A stretch of DNA of 64,000 nt from Chitinophaga sp. sic0106 (GTDB lineage Bacteria > Bacteroidota > Bacteroidia > Chitinophagales > Chitinophagaceae). Shown in pieces: positions 1 through 7,920 of this stretch. The position numbers were made by a program, and so were the translations under genes. Every line of letters begins with the position of its first letter. Within the stretch, counting starts at the first letter, position 1. Under the pieces are notes generated by a model. That model did no database searches and had not been told where the DNA came from. It was given only the letters and a program-made list of their open reading frames with translations. The stretch is from NCBI RefSeq assembly GCF_019219075.1, contig NZ_JAHUWJ010000015.1, positions 124,001 through 188,000 of the forward strand, in the 5' to 3' direction.

Positions 1-356
1 GCTTTTTGTTGTGTACCGTAACCTACCACTACCACTTCGTCAAGGGCTTTGTTGTCGGTCTGCAATACTACGTCAACGGTAGTACGACCATTGACCGGTA
101 CTTCCTGAGAAAGATAGCCTGTATAAGTGAATACGAGGGTGGCATCCCCCTGTTTTGTTGTAACCGAGTAGCGGCCATCTACCCCTGAGACGGCGCCTTC
201 GGAGGCTCCCTTGACTCTGACGGTTACCCCAGGCAGTGTTTCTCCGTTTTCTGCGCTGGTCACCTTACCCTTCACCGTCAGCTGCTGACCAAACGTCAGC
301 ATTGGGATGAGTAAAATTGGGAAAATTCCCATTAATTTAGTGAACTGTTTCATCAT
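1..356 (-). CDS. SusC/RagA-type TonB-dependent receptor, N-terminal part (cut by window edge)
   Basis: The first 118 codons of an outer-membrane SusC-like receptor are visible; the rest lies outside the window. The protein starts with two Met codons and a signal peptide (about residues 1-24, ending LTFGQ). A carboxypeptidase-regulatory-like domain follows (about 26-105, starting VKGKVTSAENGETLPGV), then a TonB-box-like DEVVVVGYGT. There is no STN domain, so unlike the receptor at 21-24.5 kb it is probably not wired to an anti-sigma factor. It diverges from the LacI regulator gene at 572, and two shared palindromes lie between them, so LacI control of this uptake gene is likely (inference). 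Substrate unknown. Confidence 0.88.
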   Translation of the reverse strand, partial: MMKQFTKLMGIFPILLIPMLTFGQQLTVKGKVTSAENGETLPGVTVRVKGASEGAVSGVDGRYSVTTKQGDATLVFTYTGYLSQEVPVNGRTTVDVVLQTDNKALDEVVVVGYGTQQK

Positions 357-496
357 AACTGTGGATCTTGGTGTTTGTCGGGATTCATAATTAGCAGCCT
401 GTCAATTAAGGCGCATTCTCCGATAACATGGAATAATTCGATCTCAATTTTGCCAAACAATCTGAGCATTCAAAATATTTTGGGAATTATTTTTCA

Positions 497-532
497 TGGG
501 AACGGTCCCAATATTTTGGGATAGTTCCCAAA
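497..532. promoter_or_regulatory. Tandem LacI-type operators between susC and lacI
   Basis: Two palindromes share the form TGGGA-N4-TCCCA: TGGGAACGGTCCCA at 497-510 and a longer one with arms TTTGGGA/TCCCAAA at 515-532. Their centres are 20 bases apart, about two helical turns. A further half-site TTTGGGA is at 478-484. They sit in the divergent intergenic region, 40-75 bases before the LacI start. Binding by the adjacent regulator is inferred from position and symmetry. Confidence 0.6.
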
Positions 533-571
533 TGATTATTTTTGATCCCGGTTGCGCTAAACTATCCACGT

Positions 572-1612
572 ATGAAATCGAAATACACGACAATCATTGA
601 CATTGCGAAGCAATTAAACATCTCAAAATCTACCGTATCGCGGGCACTCACGGGGCATCCCAATGTGAAGGAGCACACCCGGAAAGCAGTAATGGAGCTG
701 GCCTCCACCATGGAATACCAGCGAAACTCGCTGGCACTGGGCTTTAGTAAGCATACTACCCATACGGTAGGCATCATGGTACCGGAGTTTATGTCCACCT
801 ACTTTCCCAGCGTGATAGTAGGCGTGCAGGACGTGATGCAGGCCGCGGGCTATAACGTGGTAATCTGCCAGCAAAACGAATCTTACGAAACAGAGGTGGC
901 TAATATGAAGTTGTTATTGTCTTATCGGGTAGATGGTATAATTGTATCCCATACCAAGGAGACGAGGAACTTCGACCATTTCACACTGGCACAGCGCCGG
1001 GGTGTACCCCTCGTGTTTTTTAACCGGGTGCCTGATGAGCTGAACGTGCCGAACGTAATTGTGAATGATTACGAGGCAGCATTCCAGGCAGTGGAACACC
1101 TGATCAGTATAGGTCGCAGGCGCATTGCGCACCTGGCAGGTCCGGATGCACTGGTGAACTCGAGGCTGCGCCGTCAGGGGTATATCGATGCATTGAAAAA
1201 ACATGACATCCCCTATAACCCCGACCTGGTGCTGTCTTATGATCTCACCACAGAAAAAGTAAAAATTTACATGAAGCATTTCCTGGACCTGGGAACACCA
1301 CCGGATGCGTTGTTTGCCATCAATGACCCTACTGCCATTGCTGCCATGGAAGTGGTGAAAGCAAAAGGATTGCGGATACCGCACGACATCGCCATTGTAG
1401 GCTTTAGTAACGACTTGTCCGCCGGACTGGTATATCCCGGCCTCACCACGGTAGCGCAGCCAACGGGCGAAATTGGCCGCATGGCCGCCGAGATGCTGCT
1501 GCAGGAGCTGAACGCAAAAGTGAAAAATGATTATAGCATCAAAAAGGCGCCTACGACGCAGCTTCCTACTAAACTGATTATCCGGGAATCTACTGTGGCA
1601 AAAACGAATTAG
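572..1612 (+). CDS. LacI family transcriptional regulator
   Basis: A 346-residue LacI/GalR-type repressor. The N-terminal helix-turn-helix has the family pattern DIAKQLNISKSTVSRALTG (about residues 9-28), followed by the hinge and a periplasmic-binding-protein-like sugar sensor domain (about 60-345) with motifs such as GIMVPEF and the late FSNDLSAGLVYPGLTTVAQP. An in-frame TTG at 542 exists, but the ATG at 572 places the HTH at the usual distance from the N-terminus. It diverges from a SusC gene, and paired palindromes lie just upstream, so it probably controls that carbohydrate-uptake locus and itself. The effector is not predictable from sequence. Confidence 0.93.
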   Translation: MKSKYTTIIDIAKQLNISKSTVSRALTGHPNVKEHTRKAVMELASTMEYQRNSLALGFSKHTTHTVGIMVPEFMSTYFPSVIVGVQDVMQAAGYNVVICQQNESYETEVANMKLLLSYRVDGIIVSHTKETRNFDHFTLAQRRGVPLVFFNRVPDELNVPNVIVNDYEAAFQAVEHLISIGRRRIAHLAGPDALVNSRLRRQGYIDALKKHDIPYNPDLVLSYDLTTEKVKIYMKHFLDLGTPPDALFAINDPTAIAAMEVVKAKGLRIPHDIAIVGFSNDLSAGLVYPGLTTVAQPTGEIGRMAAEMLLQELNAKVKNDYSIKKAPTTQLPTKLIIRESTVAKTN

Positions 1613-1773
1613 TTATTTACAGGGGTATTGCCGTTCCCACGCTTTCAGCAACTGATGGAGGCTTAAAAATCAGTACCAGCCTGGCTGGCTGTAGCATGTT
1701 GTTCACAGGTTGTTGTGGGCAGGATTGAATGAGTCCGGCAAAAGTTGTATTTTGTTGGCTATCACCTATACCA

Positions 1774-2220
1774 ATGGAACAAGAGAGCATTTTTGGAACA
1801 GATTTCCCTGACGTAACACTGCGCAGGAAAGATTTATTACCGGTTGTGGCGAAGATTTACGCCTGGGCAGCGATTGTAATAGGCACTATTAATACTTTGA
1901 TTACACTCCTACTGGTAATATTGCCAGATAGCACCAACGATCCGCTGATATCTTCACCAATAAATGTAGAAGTGGTTTCTGCATTTTTTTCGTCCATCTT
2001 ATTTTTATTAATGGGCCTGCCTGTGATACTTGAAAAGAAAAAAGCTGTTCGCATTAATAATGTCATTGCTGTTATTTTCATCACTGCAGCTGTATTATGC
2101 ATGATCCTATCTGCCAACGCCCTGCTGATGATTGTGTTGGTAGCAGTGCTTAGCCCCTACTGGATTAAGCTGCGCAGCATACAACGGAAATGGGAGTACG
2201 AAGCAGGACAGACTAAGTAA
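1774..2220 (+). CDS. Hypothetical membrane protein
   Basis: A protein of about 148 residues starting at MEQESIFGTD; the frame is open upstream to 1729, but the ATG at 1774 gives a more natural soluble N-terminus. Four hydrophobic stretches are visible (around residues 27-47, 66-84, 92-111 and 113-131), with a basic C-terminal tail (KLRSIQRKW). I recognise no family. It stands alone between the LacI gene and the small gene at 2349. Membrane location is supported; function is unknown. Confidence 0.65.
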   Translation: MEQESIFGTDFPDVTLRRKDLLPVVAKIYAWAAIVIGTINTLITLLLVILPDSTNDPLISSPINVEVVSAFFSSILFLLMGLPVILEKKKAVRINNVIAVIFITAAVLCMILSANALLMIVLVAVLSPYWIKLRSIQRKWEYEAGQTK

Positions 2221-2348
2221 TATTGCAGTTCAACCAAAACCTGTGGAACAAGAAACCATTATCATTTGCCCTTCTCCTTCCCGTTACCTATTTTTGCAAA
2301 AACACCTGACCTACATCAACCTGGCCAATAATCACCAACTCCCCACCC

Positions 2349-2729
2349 ATGAAGGAAGTTTACTTCAAACCCGATGGCGGCGCCTTGCGTGCAAAAGCGA
2401 TTTTCCCGCTGAGCACCACTGCTCCTGTCAACTATGAAATCATATTACGGGAAGCCGGCAGCAATAATACGATCAGTCTCCTGCAGGGCGACAATCTCAA
2501 TCCCGAAGACGACATAGCCAGTCTGCCCTTCACCCCTGACCTGCTCCACGGCCGCCGGGTAATCCTGGACGCTACCTATGTGGGCCTGAACCCGGTGCAG
2601 TCGCCCGGTTACCGCATCCGCCTGGAAATATGGCAGGATAATGCCTGCCTGGGGTTTGTAGAAGAAACAGGTGTACTTACCGGCAAAGGTCAATACACCA
2701 TTATGTTCATCCGGCTGCTGGCCAGCTAA
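2349..2729 (+). CDS. Hypothetical small protein
   Basis: A 126-residue protein without signal peptide or membrane helix. The sequence reads like an all-beta domain (PVNYEIILREAG, GYRIRLEIWQDN, GKGQYTIMFIRLLAS). It ends 15 bases before the next gene and shares its orientation, so co-transcription with 2745-3956 is likely. No family recognised. An alternative frame at 2243-2437 overlaps its start but has a non-protein-like composition and is not called. Confidence 0.6.
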   Translation: MKEVYFKPDGGALRAKAIFPLSTTAPVNYEIILREAGSNNTISLLQGDNLNPEDDIASLPFTPDLLHGRRVILDATYVGLNPVQSPGYRIRLEIWQDNACLGFVEETGVLTGKGQYTIMFIRLLAS

Positions 2730-2744
2730 TTTCGTAGGTCCGTT

Positions 2745-3956
2745 ATGTTTAGATATTTCCTGTGTGCCCTGTTGCTGTTTTCCATGGCCGCCCGTAGTCA
2801 GCAGCTGGACTCCCTCACACTTAGCAAGATGCGGCTCAATTTCATTGTGCCGGATATGCCGGCATTCAAAAGCTTAGGTACCGGGCCTTCCAACCTCCTG
2901 CGGCCTTCCACCCCTATGCCGGTAGCAGTAGCTATGTCGGAGTTTTTTCAGGGAGATAAAATTATTATCCCCAGGGCATTTGCGCTGGAACTAGCGCCAG
3001 CACAGCTGCTGAATGCGAAAAAAACGGTTGCTCAGCTGGACCAGCACTATAAACAATACCGCACCTGGCACAGCTTCCGCGTGTCATTGGGTAGTTCCCG
3101 CGATACCACTTTGGGTGTTAATGCCCGCAAGCTGGCGCTGGGCTTCCGCATCAACGTGATTGATGAAGGGGATATGGCTACCGACCGCAAAGCGCTGCGA
3201 CAAATTATTGATGCCCTGGGCGGACTGCGACTGGAAACACGGGCCATCCGTAAAGCCTTTGCCGCAAAAAATCTGGATGCGGTAAAAGAATGGGCCATGG
3301 CAGAAAATCCGGCGGACTCCCTCCTCATCCGCAACGCTGCATTAATAGACCAGTTACCCGATTGGGATTACTATCTCCATAAAAAAATAAAAACAGACAG
3401 CAGCTGGGCCAATGCATATGACCAGTATATATACAACACCAAAGCCCCCGAATTCGACGCCTGGTTTGCGAACTTCAAAAAAGAATATAAAAGGGAAAAC
3501 TGGAATGCGGATAAACTCGACTTTGCCCTTGCCGTGATGGGCGCTTCAAGAGATAGTCTGGTGGGCAATATCCGCTTTGCACAGGTTGGATTTTGGAGCA
3601 CCTATGCCCTGCGTACCGGTAAAAACGGACAAACATTATTCGGCGTGAACGCCGGCATTTCCAAGGATACAGTGCTGAAACAGGATGCTAATAACTATTT
3701 CAATATATCCGTACCCGTTAGATACCTGCTGGGCACCAACCGGGTCAAAGGCTTCGGGGAGTTTCAGTATCAATACCGTGGTCGTTATGCCGAACACCAT
3801 AGCTTCCTGAACATAGGCGCGGAGTTCAACCCCCTGGACGGACTATGGTTCAATTTTTACGGTGGCATTGATCATAATTTCACCGCGGGAAAGGGTAGCT
3901 TTATCACCAATCTTGACATAAAAATTACCTTGCCGGAGAAGTTCAGTTTGTTTTAG
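2745..3956 (+). CDS. Secreted hypothetical protein, probably outer-membrane associated
   Basis: A 403-residue protein with a signal peptide (MFRYFLCALLLFSMAARSQ). The middle is helical and charged (about 90-270). The last 130 residues alternate aromatic and polar residues in beta-strand style (FGEFQYQYRGRYAEHH, GLWFNFYGGIDHNFTAG) and end LPEKFSLF, an aromatic C-terminus typical of outer-membrane barrels. I do not recognise a family. Its last four bases overlap the 3' end of the convergent MarR gene (3953). Confidence 0.75.
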   Translation: MFRYFLCALLLFSMAARSQQLDSLTLSKMRLNFIVPDMPAFKSLGTGPSNLLRPSTPMPVAVAMSEFFQGDKIIIPRAFALELAPAQLLNAKKTVAQLDQHYKQYRTWHSFRVSLGSSRDTTLGVNARKLALGFRINVIDEGDMATDRKALRQIIDALGGLRLETRAIRKAFAAKNLDAVKEWAMAENPADSLLIRNAALIDQLPDWDYYLHKKIKTDSSWANAYDQYIYNTKAPEFDAWFANFKKEYKRENWNADKLDFALAVMGASRDSLVGNIRFAQVGFWSTYALRTGKNGQTLFGVNAGISKDTVLKQDANNYFNISVPVRYLLGTNRVKGFGEFQYQYRGRYAEHHSFLNIGAEFNPLDGLWFNFYGGIDHNFTAGKGSFITNLDIKITLPEKFSLF

Positions 3957-4426
3957 CGTATCCCCCGCTCCCGCTCAAAAAATCCTTTCACTTCCATCTG
4001 CGCTTCCACTTCAGCAATAGCTGCCATCAGGTTGTTGCTCGTATTGGTTAACGCGGTAAGTGCTTTTTCCATACGCTTCCATACCGGCAACATCTGCTGC
4101 ACCAGCTCCTGCCCTTTTTCGGATAAGGTGAGTAATCGCTTCCGCTCATCCTGCTTATCCTTCCGGGAGCGGATCAGTTTCTGTTTTTCCAGCTCTTTCA
4201 GCAGACTGATCGTCGAAGGATGCGTATAACCTATCTCCGCCGCAATTTCCATCACACTCATGGTATCTTTCGAATACAAGGTATAAATCACCGGAAACCA
4301 TTTGGGCTCAAAGTCAATACCATGAGCCTTGTAAATCTGCTGGCCATCTTTACGCAGACTATCAGCCAGGCGTTGCAGCCTCGTGGAAATCGCCAAAATG
4401 CCCGATTCATTTATTACGTTACTCAT
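3953..4426 (-). CDS. MarR family transcriptional regulator
   Basis: A 157-residue winged-helix regulator. The HTH core SVMEIAAEIGYTHPSTISLL (about 57-76) is followed by the basic wing (RSRKDKQDERKRLLTLSEKG), the MarR/SlyA signature; N- and C-terminal helices would form the dimer interface. It lies 3 bases downstream of the GNAT gene on the same strand, so the two form an operon. A pair of overlapping palindromes upstream of the GNAT gene is a likely operator. MarR-GNAT pairs often concern small-molecule modification or stress responses; the ligand is not evident. Confidence 0.9.
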   Translation of the reverse strand: MSNVINESGILAISTRLQRLADSLRKDGQQIYKAHGIDFEPKWFPVIYTLYSKDTMSVMEIAAEIGYTHPSTISLLKELEKQKLIRSRKDKQDERKRLLTLSEKGQELVQQMLPVWKRMEKALTALTNTSNNLMAAIAEVEAQMEVKGFFERERGIR

Positions 4427-4429
4427 ACC

Positions 4430-4918
4430 TTATTTTATTTCCAGGTGGTAAAATAAAGTATCTACCGCCATTCTGGGAAAGTGAGGCGGCAAATTCTCCG
4501 CAGCAATCGGCGCAAATCCATTGCGCTCATAAAACCGCAATGCTGCTTTCAGTTGCGGCACCGTGCCCAGATACAAATCGCGGATGCCCACCGTTTTCGC
4601 ATACATCATCAACGTTTCCAGCAACGCCTGCGCTAATCCCAGCTCCCTGCCCCGGAATTCCTTTTTCACAAACATCTTGCGGATAGCACCCGCAGCGTGC
4701 CCGGTATTAATCAAGGCAATAGTGCCCACCAGCTCCCCATCCACATAGGCGCCCCAAAATCCGCCACCACCCTGGTGATAACTGCCCTCCAGGTCCTGTA
4801 GATCCGGTTGATCCGCTGCGGTAATTGGTACATTAAACTCCTGTACCTGAATGGGTAATATGATATCAATTACCTGCGGACAGGCGTCATTATAAATCAG
4901 TCTGATGTCCTTTTCCAT
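4430..4918 (-). CDS. GNAT family N-acetyltransferase
   Basis: A 162-residue GCN5-related acetyltransferase. It has the acetyl-CoA-binding motif A region (IRKMFVKKEFRGRELGLAQALL, with R/G-x-x-G spacing slightly altered to RGRELG) and motif B (LYLGTVPQLKAALRFYERNGF). A substrate-side GGGGFWGAYVDGELVGTIAL precedes it. It is the first gene of a two-gene operon with MarR. The acceptor substrate cannot be named; small amines or amino acids are typical of this sub-type. Confidence 0.88.
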   Translation of the reverse strand: MEKDIRLIYNDACPQVIDIILPIQVQEFNVPITAADQPDLQDLEGSYHQGGGGFWGAYVDGELVGTIALINTGHAAGAIRKMFVKKEFRGRELGLAQALLETLMMYAKTVGIRDLYLGTVPQLKAALRFYERNGFAPIAAENLPPHFPRMAVDTLFYHLEIK

Positions 4919-4941
4919 AAGCTATTTCAATTTATGTATAA

Positions 4942-4959
4942 AACTACGTAGTTAACTAC
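4942..4959. promoter_or_regulatory. Overlapping palindromes, candidate MarR operator
   Basis: Two perfect 12-base palindromes overlap by six bases: AACTACGTAGTT (4942-4953) and GTAGTTAACTAC (4948-4959). They sit 24-41 bases upstream of the GNAT start on the side from which the GNAT-MarR operon would be transcribed, where MarR proteins commonly autoregulate. Binding is inferred. Confidence 0.55.
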
Positions 4960-5020
4960 ATAAATACAAGTTTTTTTTCAGTCCTGTAAGATGTTATCTT
5001 TATAAAACAAAAATTACCCC

Positions 5021-5809
5021 ATGAAAAGGTATTTGATCCTATTGATAGTAACCATTGCGTTATATCACCCTGTAAACGCCCAGCAGGCAAAGCCCCATCA
5101 CCTCTTTACCGCAGGTATAGCTTCAGGCCTGATGGGCGGACTGTTCGAAGGATTTTATCCAGTCAGCAAACTACTGCAACAAGGCAACTTCGGCCTCGGC
5201 GCACCGGATAAAATAGATGGGGAACTGATCGTGCTCAACGGGGTAGCCTATCAAACCACGGCCACCGGCGCCACCAATGTACTCCCCGGCAGCCACCTGG
5301 TATCCTTTGCCATGGTGCATCCGTTTGTGAGCAAACGCAGACTCCGCGCCCCGGCAGTAATCAGCAAATCCATGTTCTTTACCATGCTGGATACACTCCT
5401 GCCACAAAAAAACGCGATGTACGCCGTGCATATCAAAGGGAAATTCAAATACCTGAAAACACGGGCTTTCCCACCGGTTACCAATCACCCCTACCCCACT
5501 CTGGCCAGCATGATCCCATTGCAAAAATTCTTTGAATTTGAAAATGTTGAGGGGGAACTGGTGGGGTACCGATTACCCGCTTATATGGATAACACGAATA
5601 TCTCGGGGTATCATTTTCATTTTTTATCGGCCGATAAAAAACATGGCGGGCATATAGTAGACCTCACCCTCTCAGGCGTGACCATTGAAATAGACCAATT
5701 AGAAAGCTACACGGTGGAAATTCCGGATACAGAAGCGTTCCGGCATTTCGACTTCCACCAGAACAGAGCAGAAGATATCAAACAAGTGGAAAGGGGCAGT
5801 AAGGATTAA
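5021..5809 (+). CDS. budA: Acetolactate decarboxylase, with signal peptide
   Basis: A 262-residue zinc-dependent acetolactate decarboxylase, which converts 2-acetolactate to acetoin and CO2. Family landmarks are IDGELIVLNGVAY (Glu68), the YAVHIKGKFKYLKTR block, GELVGYRLPAYM and the zinc site GYHFHFLSADKKHGGH (His198, His200, His211). It has a clear N-terminal signal peptide (MKRYLILLIVTIALYHPVNA), so the enzyme is exported, unlike most cytosolic ALDCs. No acetolactate synthase or butanediol dehydrogenase gene is nearby. A -7-like TATCTTTA lies at 4995-5002. The gene ends directly against the convergent DUF502 gene. Confidence 0.92.
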   Translation: MKRYLILLIVTIALYHPVNAQQAKPHHLFTAGIASGLMGGLFEGFYPVSKLLQQGNFGLGAPDKIDGELIVLNGVAYQTTATGATNVLPGSHLVSFAMVHPFVSKRRLRAPAVISKSMFFTMLDTLLPQKNAMYAVHIKGKFKYLKTRAFPPVTNHPYPTLASMIPLQKFFEFENVEGELVGYRLPAYMDNTNISGYHFHFLSADKKHGGHIVDLTLSGVTIEIDQLESYTVEIPDTEAFRHFDFHQNRAEDIKQVERGSKD

Positions 5810-6412
5810 TTACTTTGCCAGCGGCTGCTGCTTGTCCAGGTTTTCCAGGGCAGCAGCAGCACCCACTCCCAGCTGGCGTATAATCGAAAACGTTTCACTA
5901 ACACTCAGCGGCAGCAAGCGCACATCCCCTTTTAATCGCGCCGACACCGTTCCAGAAGTGGGCGTAGGCGCCCCCGGAAAAAACAGGCTGTAATAATTTT
6001 CCGTTTCATCTACCACAAAACAAATCACCTCGTTGCCATCAATCAACACACTGGCAGGGCGCCACGACTGATCCCGGCTATCCAGCTTATCGGTTGACAA
6101 TGCACGCAGATAGGAATACCCCGGAATATGCGTCAATATCTTTGTTTCCAGCCAGTATTTAAAACGCTGCGCCGGTTTCGACTTCATAAACAATCCCGCC
6201 AGGAAACACAATATCAATAGTAACAAAATAGTCACCAGCGTTTCCTTGCCAATGCCTGGAATCTCAATAGGGAAATGATGCGCCACCGGCATCACTATCT
6301 TCTTCACCACCTCTACTATTTTCAATATTAAAAACACAACCGCCAATACTGGTATCAGCAGGAGCGCTCCTGCTGCGGTTGTTCGTCTGAGATTTTTCCA
6401 GAATGTTTTCAT
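5810..6412 (-). CDS. DUF502 family membrane protein
   Basis: A 200-residue protein with two transmembrane helices (about 15-37 and 58-80), followed by the DUF502 pattern (PGYSYLRAL, FVVDETENYYSLFFPGAPTPTSG). Members are inner-membrane proteins found widely in bacteria, without an established biochemical role. Its stop codon is adjacent to that of the convergent decarboxylase gene with no spacer. A 7-base inverted repeat (ATGTTAT-N6-ATAACAT, 6419-6438) lies just upstream of its start, toward the divergent PepSY-like gene. Confidence 0.85.
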   Translation of the reverse strand: MKTFWKNLRRTTAAGALLLIPVLAVVFLILKIVEVVKKIVMPVAHHFPIEIPGIGKETLVTILLLLILCFLAGLFMKSKPAQRFKYWLETKILTHIPGYSYLRALSTDKLDSRDQSWRPASVLIDGNEVICFVVDETENYYSLFFPGAPTPTSGTVSARLKGDVRLLPLSVSETFSIIRQLGVGAAAALENLDKQQPLAK

Positions 6413-6505
6413 GGGAATATGTTATGCCACTATAACATTCTCATGCGCCCCGTTGTTCAATTGGAACATTCCCCGCCCTGTGTTGTTAAAAGAATAAAAA
6501 AGATC

Positions 6506-6946
6506 ATGAAAAAACTCATGCTTTCCATATTACTAGGAGCCTTCATGGGCACAGCCGTAGCGCAGGACATCCCATCCAGCCAGGTACCGGTAGCGATTGT
6601 TAAGGCCTTTAAGCTCAAATTCCCCCGTACTTCCAAAGTAGACTGGGAAATGAAAGGCAACCTGTATGAGGCGGAATTTAATATCGACAGACGTGATTAT
6701 AAAGCCCTCTACGATGCTGCCGGCAAACTACAGACGTATAAACGTGAAATCCCCGCCAGCGAGTTACCTACAGCTGTTCGCAATACCATCACGGCACAAT
6801 ACAAAGGCTTCCGCATTGATGATGCAGACCGGCTGGAGAAAAACGGAAAAGTTTATTACCAGGTAGAGCTCGATGGTGAGCCACATGATCAGAAGGTAGT
6901 GTTTAATGCTAACGGTACGGTTGCGGCTGATGTGGCCTATTGGTAG
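6506..6946 (+). CDS. PepSY-like (BLIP-type fold) secreted protein
   Basis: A 146-residue secreted protein beginning MKKLMLSILLGAFMGTAVAQD, a clean signal peptide; the open frame upstream to 6419 is not used. The mature part has two PepSY/BLIP-like repeats of the form 'V..AFK.KFP..SKVDWEMKGNLYEAEFNIDRRDYKALYDAAGKL' and later 'YKGFRIDDADRLEKNGKVYYQVELD'. Such periplasmic proteins are common in Bacteroidota and their role is poorly defined. The last 38 bases overlap the 3' end of the convergent gene at 6909. Confidence 0.82.
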   Translation: MKKLMLSILLGAFMGTAVAQDIPSSQVPVAIVKAFKLKFPRTSKVDWEMKGNLYEAEFNIDRRDYKALYDAAGKLQTYKREIPASELPTAVRNTITAQYKGFRIDDADRLEKNGKVYYQVELDGEPHDQKVVFNANGTVAADVAYW

Positions 6947-7919
6947 CAGTGTTGGTAAGCAGCATTTTTTCCGCATGCAGCTCCGCCGTCAATGGCTGTA
7001 CTATTTTAATCAGCTGTTGCGTACGCAGGTTTCTGCCTGTTTTGGTGAGATGGTAATACGAATCATAATATAACGTATCCGGATATACGAAATCCTGCGG
7101 CCGGCAAATCACCGGAATACGCAGATCCTTGCGCAAACTAACTTCCAGAGTACTAATTGCGGCAATATTATTATCGTAGGATGATTGGCAGAACGCCGGA
7201 AACACAAAATAAAACCTGACCCCTCTTTGCTCCAGCACCTTGCTGGCAGCATTGATTTTTGGTATGCCATCCCAATATCCCGCATGTAGTTTCAGCGGAA
7301 CTTTCGGCGCACCATAAGCCGGTAAATCCAAATGTGCCACTACATCTCCATAACTATTAAAAGCTTTGTGGGAATATACCTCCGCCGCATAATCCCTTTC
7401 AGGCGGCGCGTTCCGCTTACGCCAGCCAGCCATCAGGTAATCACGGTTATAGCCAATCTGCGTAAAGCGCGACTCCACACTGTACTTAAACACAGTATAA
7501 AAATCGTGTTTGAAATATTTTTCAGATGCCGGCATAAACGCCGCCACAGCGGCATCCAGCTCATAACGCCCTTCCTCCAGGAAATACTCCGGTGACAGTA
7601 CCACCATATCCCCCGCACGCACCACATCTTTCAGTTCCTCCAATATAAAATCGAGCCCCAGCCCACCATGCAGCGCCAGGTTTACTACGGGCATATGCGT
7701 AGCCTCCTCAACAGCTTTGCTATCCAGCCCAAAAGCCATATTGGAGCCCCCTGCAAATATCAGCCGTGGCCCCTTTATTTCGTTTAGCCGTTTATGTTTG
7801 ATCACAATTCCACCTACATAGTCCATTTCCCCTGGCTGTGCCAGTTTATAGGCAGATGCCAATACCAGCCCTGTAAAAAGGGTTCCGAAAATGAGCAGGC
7901 GTATCAGGAATGTTTTCAT
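6909..7919 (-). CDS. SGNH/AlgX-like partner protein of an O-acyltransferase
   Basis: A 336-residue protein with one N-terminal membrane anchor or signal (about 5-24). It has an SGNH-hydrolase-like opening (RLIFAGGSNMAFGLDS, with Ser in the position of the GDSL-type nucleophile) and a late block CRPQDFVYPDTLYYDSYYHLTKTGR that resembles the catalytic Asp-x-x-His of that superfamily (D-x-x-YHL). It follows the MBOAT gene by one base, so the two are translated together. By analogy with AlgI/AlgX-type systems the membrane protein exports acyl groups and this protein may transfer or remove them on an extracellular polymer (inference). Confidence 0.75.
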   Translation of the reverse strand: MKTFLIRLLIFGTLFTGLVLASAYKLAQPGEMDYVGGIVIKHKRLNEIKGPRLIFAGGSNMAFGLDSKAVEEATHMPVVNLALHGGLGLDFILEELKDVVRAGDMVVLSPEYFLEEGRYELDAAVAAFMPASEKYFKHDFYTVFKYSVESRFTQIGYNRDYLMAGWRKRNAPPERDYAAEVYSHKAFNSYGDVVAHLDLPAYGAPKVPLKLHAGYWDGIPKINAASKVLEQRGVRFYFVFPAFCQSSYDNNIAAISTLEVSLRKDLRIPVICRPQDFVYPDTLYYDSYYHLTKTGRNLRTQQLIKIVQPLTAELHAEKMLLTNTATNRPHQPQPYR

Positions 7920-7920
7920 A

